DNA of 64,000 nt from Oopsacas minuta (lineage: Eukaryota > Porifera > Hexactinellida > Lyssacinosida > Leucopsacidae): the NCBI GenBank assembly GCA_024704765.1, contig JAKMXF010000310.1, positions 744,001 through 808,000 on the forward strand. Reading direction: 5' to 3'. The notes beneath the pieces were generated by a model. It saw only the letters and a program-made list of their open reading frames with translations, was not told where the DNA came from and ran no database searches. The position numbers were made by a program, and so were the translations under genes. Shown one piece after another: positions 56,030 to 64,000 of this stretch (position 1 is the first letter of the stretch; each line of letters starts with the position of its first letter).

Positions 56030-56960
56030 AACCCCCGTTTGGCAAATATTTCCAAAGGATGCTAGAAATTTCGTCTTAACTGTTAGTTGAGGAGTAATCG
56101 TATGTAGATACCAATTTTCAAATCTATACCTACATGATTTATTATAGATAGATAGAGAGATCATATTTTCACAGCGTTTGGCATGTATTTTAATATGATG
56201 ATAGAAATTCATCTCAACTGTACTTCAGAGGTTGATGCCAATTTATATTGTAGTCAAATATTTAGTGGTTTTCTTGTTAGGGAAAGAATGAAATATTAGT
56301 GGATGGAGAATACATGCGTTTGGTTAACCGACATGCGGATAACTGATGTCTGGATAACTGACGTTCTACTGTATGTATTTAAAGTCACCTGGGAACATGA
56401 TGCAGAGGAAAGAGGCCATATTTACTAAATTTAAGAGGCCATATTCACCCATAGATTTCCTAATATGTTTTTTTTCATTTTGTTGATTTCTTACTTAAAT
56501 ATATTGCCTAACTGATAATCCTACTGCGATTCACCTTATCTTACGGGAACCTAGTTCCCAGGATCCTAGAAATACGTATACTGCATACATATACAGTTCG
56601 CTGATTCCGAATTTCGCATTATCAAGTTTCTCATATATATATAGTTATTGTTGTTTTCATGAATATAAAGTAAACAAATACTTGAAATCTCACAATATAC
56701 GTAGAGACTTGCTCTTTCGGCTACAATGGGATAACAAAGTATGCTGAATCCGAATTTCACACATTATATTTTCTCAAATGTAAATTCTCTGTTGTATTAT
56801 GTATATGAAGTAAACAAATTGTTGAAATATTAATTTATTCATTCAATTTTGCCAATTTATACTTTTCTAAATTCGAAGCACGAAGTGCCGAGTCCCATCC
56901 GAACACAAATTGTTCGCAAGCCGCTTCGCTTGCTCGCGCTGCGCGGCTCGTTTCCAATTA
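56030..56960. repeat. Dispersed-family repeat cluster
   Basis: Combines diverged minisatellite units (ATGCTAGAAATTTCGTCTTA; TTGTTGTTTTCATGAATATA; GTATGCTGAATCCGAATTTC) with the G+C-rich module CGAAGTGCCGAGTC ... CGCTTGCTCGCGCTGCGCGG. Same parts as at 16000, 20755 and 60905. Confidence 0.7.
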
Positions 56961-57490
56961 TAACTCAATATTCGTTATATTAATGACAAATCAGGACTAA
57001 TTTGTAGTACATGTATGAATTCCTATACCTTTATGATACATTTTGTTATATCTCTCACCAATTCCGTAAACGTAATTGTGAATATGCTCAATTGTCCTGT
57101 GGTTGTTTTTAACATTACGTAATAATTTTCAGAGATTTTATATCAATATGGTTACAAGTGTATGGAAGTTGAATATTTACTACAATTGGCTATCCTGAGT
57201 TGACAAAGCTAATGATTATCCCTTGCGACACTTTTTTTCGAATTATTAGCTGAATACTGTCGGGAAAATATGTGATTTTAAGACGTCAAAATGGTGCTAA
57301 AATTTGGTTTTTGATGCGGGAAATGGTTCAAGCGAAGTGGTAAAATTTTTGTGTTCATTTCATTACGGATGTGAAACTTCGGTCGTAATCGGTTAGTAGC
57401 TGAAAGTTTTACTGCTATTCAGTTTTTGTGATCTTTTCAAAAATGCAATATAAATATTCAAAACTCATATATTTTATTTTATTTACTATA

Positions 57491-57592
57491 CAGTTAACAT
57501 CCGGAACGGTTTTTAAAACGCGAGGAAATTGAAATTCTTCGAGATAACGAATGTTGGAGTTAACTGGCATTCGAGTTACCGGATGTTGACTG
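57491..57592. mobile_element. Pogo/Tigger-type MITE (102 bp)
   Basis: Starts CAGTTAACATCCGGAACGG and ends GTTACCGGATGTTGACTG, TA-flanked on both sides (57489-57490 and 57593-57594). Confidence 0.85.
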
Positions 57593-58213
57593 TAAATGCT
57601 TACTAGACACATTTTTGCTCATTAATGAAAATTTAAAATTCTTATTTCATACATATTACATTCAACAGTTGTATCAACAAATTTCCAATTGTATAGCCTT
57701 AGATTTAGGAAATATATTTGTTATGCATTAACTTCGTATTCTCGAATTCACCAGTATGTTACCATAACTCAATGAAAAGTTATCTAACAATTCTAAGGTA
57801 CCAAAACCTAATTTATTGTGTACATATGGGAACTTACTAATCGTGATATTAAAAGGGCTAATTTCATGAGTTGTCCTTTTCTACTTTTTATTTCTTGAAA
57901 GTTTTGCTATCAACGATCGACCGCTTTACTGCACATCTTCAATTGAGCCTTTTTTTATTTGTTGGCCTTTCCTAAAACGAGAGTACTTCATTTTCGAGTT
58001 CTATTGTATTAATTATTGTACTCGGTTCATGCAGCTTGCTTGAAACTGAGTCGAGCTAATGACAACTTGCAAAATTCGATCTATCAACTACTTATGAATT
58101 TGACCTAATGCAGCGTCGCCGTTTTGATTCGCAATCCATAGAATGTAAAATTGTAAATTAACGTAACAATAATCAAACAACACTCGAGAGTCGAGAACTA
58201 ATAATTATATTAG

Positions 58214-59698
<1,485 letters not shown>

Positions 59699-61305
59699 TT
59701 GTATCTCAATTGTTTCATAATATTGATCACTTCTATTCCGATTTTAGTTTGATTAACAAATGTATCAGAGTATTGTGCGGTCAGTAAGGGTAGTACGTAA
59801 CGTACCTGGTAGGATAAGTTACTTGTATTGTACTTGTAGGTATATTTAAGGAAACATTCCAATACGACTATACTAAAGATAAGGCCTGATCACTACTTTG
59901 GACCAGGGATAAGAGGAAATGGATATATTTTGATGGGAAATTCTATAATCGCCGATAATAAGAAACTGGCAGAGTTGCACCGAATACATGTATTATTGAT
60001 ATGTAAGAATTCACAAAAGCCACATTTTTTAAATTTTCAGATCGAAGTGACGTCATCTGTTAGCATTATTGGCAAATATATATTAAAACTGCTCGATCTT
60101 TTATAACATGTTGAACGTTAATTATTAATCTATGCTCAGAATGTTGAAATACCAGATACTCTAAGCTTCCTGCGGCGCTAACGATTTTAATATACATATG
60201 TCTTAAACGAAAAATGGGCATAAAGGAGAGAAGGCTACTACAGTATCTTTGGCTGACTAGATATATATATAACCCCACAGGAGATTGGGAGACAAATTCC
60301 ACTGGGTTCCCTAATTGGGATGGGACAATGCCTCCGACACTGGTTTTCTTCAACCAGATTGGAACATTCAATAGTGGCAACTCATAATACATACATGTTT
60401 GTATTATGTATTTATGTGTATATTTTGGATGTTCTGTGCGGTAGTCATTTATGCGATTTATTCGTGTTTATAATGTGGATACCGACATCTCATTACAGGA
60501 CATTTTGCTGCACCTCTGATGGTTATTTTTAGTGAATACCATATATAGAGATATCCGTACGTCCGTACTGCTGTAGTGCGAAAGTCTGAAATGGGTGCCT
60601 ATATGTATTTTCTCATCTAGACATGCACCTGGATATTTATTTGTACGATGTCGGAAATATTCAACTCGAATTAGATGAACTTATTTTAGTATCAAGAATT
60701 CATTTTTCAGCATTTGCTACGATTTCTATAACAGCTACACTGATATGTTATCTTTGGATACTCTTGAGAACCCTGTTATCTATACTGTTGCTAATGGATG
60801 TGTTGATAGTACGATTCTTAGCTTTAAGTCAAAACGAGTATACTCGGAAAATATCTGTACATAGAATCTAGTATAAAAGGATCCTTACTGTATTGAGTTT
60901 TTTGAATTTCATTTGTTCACGAGCCTTTGGCTCGTCGCTTCTCGATGAACTCGGCGCATTGCGCCTCGAAATATTCAACGGACAAACAAACAATAATTGA
61001 GATTGATAATATTGATGTTGTTTACAATATTCTAACTCAGTATACTCGATTATACCAGTATAGTCGTTGAAAGTATGATTCTACCTCAATTTTGAAATTT
61101 GTTTACTTTGTATTCATAAAAACAACAATAAATTTACATATGAGAAACTTGAAAATGCGAAATTCGGGATCAGCGTACTTGATTACCCCTATATGTCTGT
61201 TGAGGGCAAGTCTCTAAGTATATTTCGAGATTTCAACTATTTGTTTACTTTATATTCATAACAACAACAATAAATTTACATATGAGAAACTTGAAACTGC
61301 GACCA
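59699..61305. other. Intergenic stretch with inverted copy of the dispersed repeat
   Basis: No gene supported up to about 60900. A short hydrophobic frame at 60623-60871 (82 residues) has no recognisable family. 60905-61300 is the inverted relative of 21050-21310: CACGAGCCTTTGGCTCGTCG, CAACGGACAAACAAACAATA, then minisatellite units with ATTCATAAAAACAACAATAA. Confidence 0.6.
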
Positions 61306-61490
61306 ACCTGCTCAGCCTGCTTAACCGGTTAAACCTGCTAAACCGGTTAAGCCTGCTAAACCGGTTAAACCTGCTAAACCGGTTAAGCCTGCTAAACCGG
61401 TTAAACCTGCTAAACCGGTTAAACCTGCTAAACCGACAAAACCTGTTAAACCTGCTAAACCTGCTAAACCGGTTAAACTTGCTAAACCTG
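61306..61490 (+). repeat. 18-bp tandem repeat encoding a PAKPVK hexapeptide
   Basis: About nine copies of CCTGCTAAACCGGTTAAA. In one frame they read PAKPVK repeatedly; differences are mostly AAA/AAG (silent) or GTT/ACA/GCT at one position. The frame is open from just after a TAA at about 61322 to about 61620, roughly 100 codons without a Met. It could be a piece of a Pro-Lys-rich coding exon or just a minisatellite. Confidence 0.8.
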
Positions 61491-61589
61491 ATCTAGCATC
61501 ATCTAGAAGCCGAATTTATCAGAGAATTGACATACAAATACTTTTAAGGTCTGAGATTGTACTTCGGGTTAGAATTTTTGAATATTTCA

Positions 61590-61850
61590 CACATTTCTAT
61601 TTAATTCCAAAATCATGCTAGAGATTTCGTTTTAATTGCTAGTAAGGGGTAATCAAGTATGTAGATTCCAATTTTGATATTTTCAAATATATAGCTAAAT
61701 GATTTATCATATGATTAATCATATTTCACACCTTTTGGAATATTATTCAAAATCATGCTAGAGATTTCGTTTTAACTGCTAGTAAGGGGTAATCAAGTAT
61801 GTAGATTTCAATTTTGACATTTACAAATATATAGCTAGATCAGCATTTCT
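61590..61850. repeat. Two tandem minisatellite units (about 135 bp each)
   Basis: Both contain AAAATCATGCTAGAGATTTC, GCTAGTAAGGGGTAATCAAG and TATGTAGATT, nearly identical to each other, with a TTCACACcTTT-like start. They are the best preserved units of the family scattered through the window. Confidence 0.85.
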
Positions 61851-62469
61851 TAGCCCGGGGTGCTAGATAAGGATTCTACTATGTGCTCTATGATGTTTTT
61901 GTTTAGATTCTAGATAATATTTCAGGCTATAAATTAGTTGTATTTAATTTATATTCCTTTCGTGATATCTAAAGTTACATTTTCTTTCTGATTGAGTTGG
62001 ATTTTCAATGGAGTAATCTAGGTAAATACAATCAATTATGAATCAGTGCATTACTTGTCTTATTTCATCTTTGTTACAGAGGGGCAGTGTAATACTTGTA
62101 GTTCCATGTAAAGAGTGCTGAATTGCTAAGACTGACTACAGGGGGTGGTGAGGTATGAAAAGGTTAAGAAACGCTGTTCTAAGTAGCTCGAGCGTGCTCT
62201 CAGGGAATTCTAATACCTCATCAAAATATATCTGTCACCGTCCAAATTGTGTATCCGCCAAACTGAGTATTTGGCGCTGCAAAATTGAGTATGTTTATTC
62301 TTATATAATTTGTTACAGGCCTATAGTAGCACTTGTGCTATCACACGACAATTCTGCGCTATTTCTAATAAGTTACTATAAATATGTATTGTACTTATTA
62401 TTGTTTGTTCATTTAGGCAAATAATTGTATTTATTTGTAATTTTTCAAAATAAATTTTCGAAGCAGAGC

Positions 62470-63009
62470 TTCAAAAGCTCCAGTTACAGTTGGTGAGGAG
62501 AGAGGAGAGAGATGGGATCATAGAGGGTTACAGAAAAGATACTTGTAATACAAACGATCGCAATTGGGGCAGGACCAATACATGCCCAGGCAAGGACTAT
62601 CAGTACATCCTCAACTATCAGGACTGCTTCAGCAAGTTTGTCATCCTCAGGACTCTCAAGCCCAAGCGAGCGGTAGAGGTAGCCGCCACACATCTTGTAC
62701 ACGGATAATGGGAGGGAGTTCGTTAACAAGCATCTATTCACTGCCATGCAGAGACTCTGGACAGGTACACACCTTGTGCAGGGGAGGCTAAGACACTGAC
62801 AAGACCAGGGAAGTGTGGATCGAGCTAATGGTGATTTCAAGAAGCGATTATTCGCCCGTCTCATGGATGCGGGTAAAGAGACCAATGAGTGGGAAAGTGA
62901 GTTACAATTTGTTCAGTATAGTAAGAATAACGCATACCACTCGGTTATTAAGGCGACACCCTTCTCTGTACACTTTGAGAGAACGCCACCGGATCTCAGT
63001 GTGGATATG
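62470..63009 (+). pseudogene. Decayed integrase (rve) element fragment, plus strand
   Basis: Scattered frames encode a retroviral-type integrase core: DYQYILNYQDCFSKFVILRT with KPKRAVEVAATHLVHG, then NNGREFVNKHLF-like and LVQGRLRH(stop)QDQGSVDRANGDF, and KKRLFARLMDAG with ESELQFVQYSKNNAYHSVIK. The Q-G-S-V-x-R-x-N-G motif is the usual third-acid region (Glu changed to Asp). An in-frame TGA interrupts it and the frame shifts, so it is not functional. It resembles KRBA2/SCAND3-type or Ginger/gypsy integrases; the exact class is open. Confidence 0.75.
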
Positions 63010-63799
63010 GCTTACACCTTATATTAACATTACCTCCGGCCAGTCCGAGCCGAGTAACTTGTGTTCCGATCAACAGGGGTACAGTAAGGTTATAGGAATC
63101 GTCATCAAGATCGTCTGCAAACACAGATGAAGTAGGCCTTAGGATCGTTTGGAGATCGTCCGTATCAGTGTCGTCTGCTGGCGTGTCCTCCTGTTCCTGA
63201 GAGGGAGTTAAAGATGGGTAGGTACTGATATCGTGGGGAGAGCAAGGCTGTGGTAGAGCAATATCAGTGAGTGTGGCGCTCGCTGCAGTATCTATTTCAC
63301 CAGTAGGTTCCTGTAGAGAAAGAGAAGAAAATAACATAGGGCTGGGTGGTGGTGTATGCGGAGTATGAGCATACTCGGTAACCTGTCTGGTAGCTAACGC
63401 ATGTTCCAGCTGGTCATCATCATCAAGGGTGTTAAGTACCTTGCATGGCAGTAGCATATCCACACTGAGATCCGGTGGTGTTCTCTCAAAGTGTACAAAG
63501 AAGGGTGTCGCCTTAATACCCGAGTGGTATGCGTTATTCTTACTATACTGAACAAATTGTAACTCACTTTCCCACTCATTGGTCTCTTTACCCGCATCCA
63601 TGAGACGGGCGAATAATCGCTTCTTGAAATCACCATTAGCTCGATCCACACTTCCCTGGTCTTGTCAGTGTCTTAGCCTCCCCTGCACAAGGTGTGTACC
63701 TGTCCAGAGTCTCTGTATGGCAGTGAATAGATGCTTGTTAACGAACTCCCTCCCATTATCCGTGTACAAGATGTGTGGCGGCTACCTCTACCGCTCGCT
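62665..63799. repeat. 345-bp inverted duplication of the integrase fragment
   Basis: 62665-63009 and 63455-63799 are inverted copies of equal length. I count about two base differences. Both contain the same in-frame TGA. The 445-bp spacer continues the minus-strand copy. Confidence 0.92.
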
Positions 63800-64000
63800 A
63801 TGATAGGTCTGTGGATGACTTTCAGTGTAGATTACCTGCCCTTATTGGCTTGGTAAATGGCGCAGAGGCGTACGAAGAGGACAATTACTGCACGAAGCAC
63901 GTGATAGTTGTGGCTCATGAGTATATCCTGTCACGTCCCCCATGACTGAGCTCGTGATGTGCGGCCACTAACGTATCCCACAGGTTTTCCTTGCCACTAC
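62996..64000 (-). pseudogene. Decayed integrase element, minus strand, running off the window
   Basis: From 63649 to 62996 a frame of 217 residues starts VDRANGDFKKRLF-like, carries the integrase C-terminal end and continues into an acidic, Thr/Pro-rich tail (HTPPPSPMLFSS; TPADDTDTDDLQTIL) after position 63454. Upstream on the minus strand (63660-64000) lie further fragments, including an IYQANKG-like piece and the shared TGA. It is the longer partner of the plus-strand fragment and is also broken. Confidence 0.7.

Noticed and set aside
60623-60871. Hydrophobic frame of 82 residues
   Set aside because: One or two possible membrane segments but no family, and chance hydrophobic frames are common in A+T-rich DNA.

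Overview
This is eukaryotic, animal-type nuclear DNA, A+T-rich between genes. The reasons are GT-AG introns whose phases match exactly (RAD17, a caspase, a TRIM protein, an ISG12-like gene); a metazoan-type gene set (BORA, MAP3K20/ZAK, a caspase, Src-type SH3-SH2, TRIM, syntaxin, RUVBL2, prolidase); and many DNA-transposon relics. Most genes are intronless or have 1-4 introns, so the genome is compact. The mix of animal genes with unusual domain combinations would fit an early-branching animal such as a glass sponge. That lineage guess is inference with low confidence.

Layout. 1-2.3 kb: the C-terminal end of an unidentified gene, then a minus-strand spliced Ulp1-protease/PHD gene of transposon type with a 2-bp frameshift. 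2.87-4.2 kb: a complete Tc1/mariner DD37E transposon with matching ends. 4.7-5.2 kb: a two-exon ISG12/IFI27-like gene, followed by a pogo/Tigger-type MITE. 6.7-9.8 kb: RAD17 in three exons. 10.5-14.4 kb: a caspase whose last exon splices in phase to Src-type SH3 and SH2 exons, so it may be one caspase-SH3-SH2 protein. 15.3-18.4 kb: TRIM (RING, B-box, coiled coil, propeller-like). 19.3-20.4 kb (minus, frameshifted) and 25.6-26.7 kb (plus, intact): two related orphan 7TM proteins. 22.8-25 kb: BORA. 26.9-28.3 kb: prolidase. 28.7-29.5 kb (minus): a syntaxin without zero-layer Gln or membrane anchor. 32.4-33.5 kb: a SKA3-like kinetochore protein. 36.8-39.3 kb: a PX-SH3-SH3-SH3-SH2 adaptor, in effect Nck with a PX domain. 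41.9-44.9 kb: MAP3K20/ZAK. 46.4-48 kb: an unidentified disordered protein with an internal duplication. 48.9-51.3 kb: a complete hAT transposon with perfect 8-bp target duplication. 52-54.4 kb: a pseudokinase-Kelch protein. 58.3-59.7 kb: RUVBL2. 61.3 kb to the end: a Pro-Lys hexapeptide-coding repeat, minisatellites and a decayed integrase element present as a near-identical inverted duplication.

The genes are not an operon. Several belong to common themes: mitosis and DNA damage (RAD17, BORA, SKA3-like, RUVBL2), and SH2/SH3/kinase signalling with death or stress outputs (caspase-SH3-SH2, PX-SH3-SH2, ZAK, pseudokinase-Kelch). The gaps hold a dense set of TA-flanked MITEs with CAG...CTG ends, hAT-like relics and a dispersed minisatellite family with units of about 120-135 bp.
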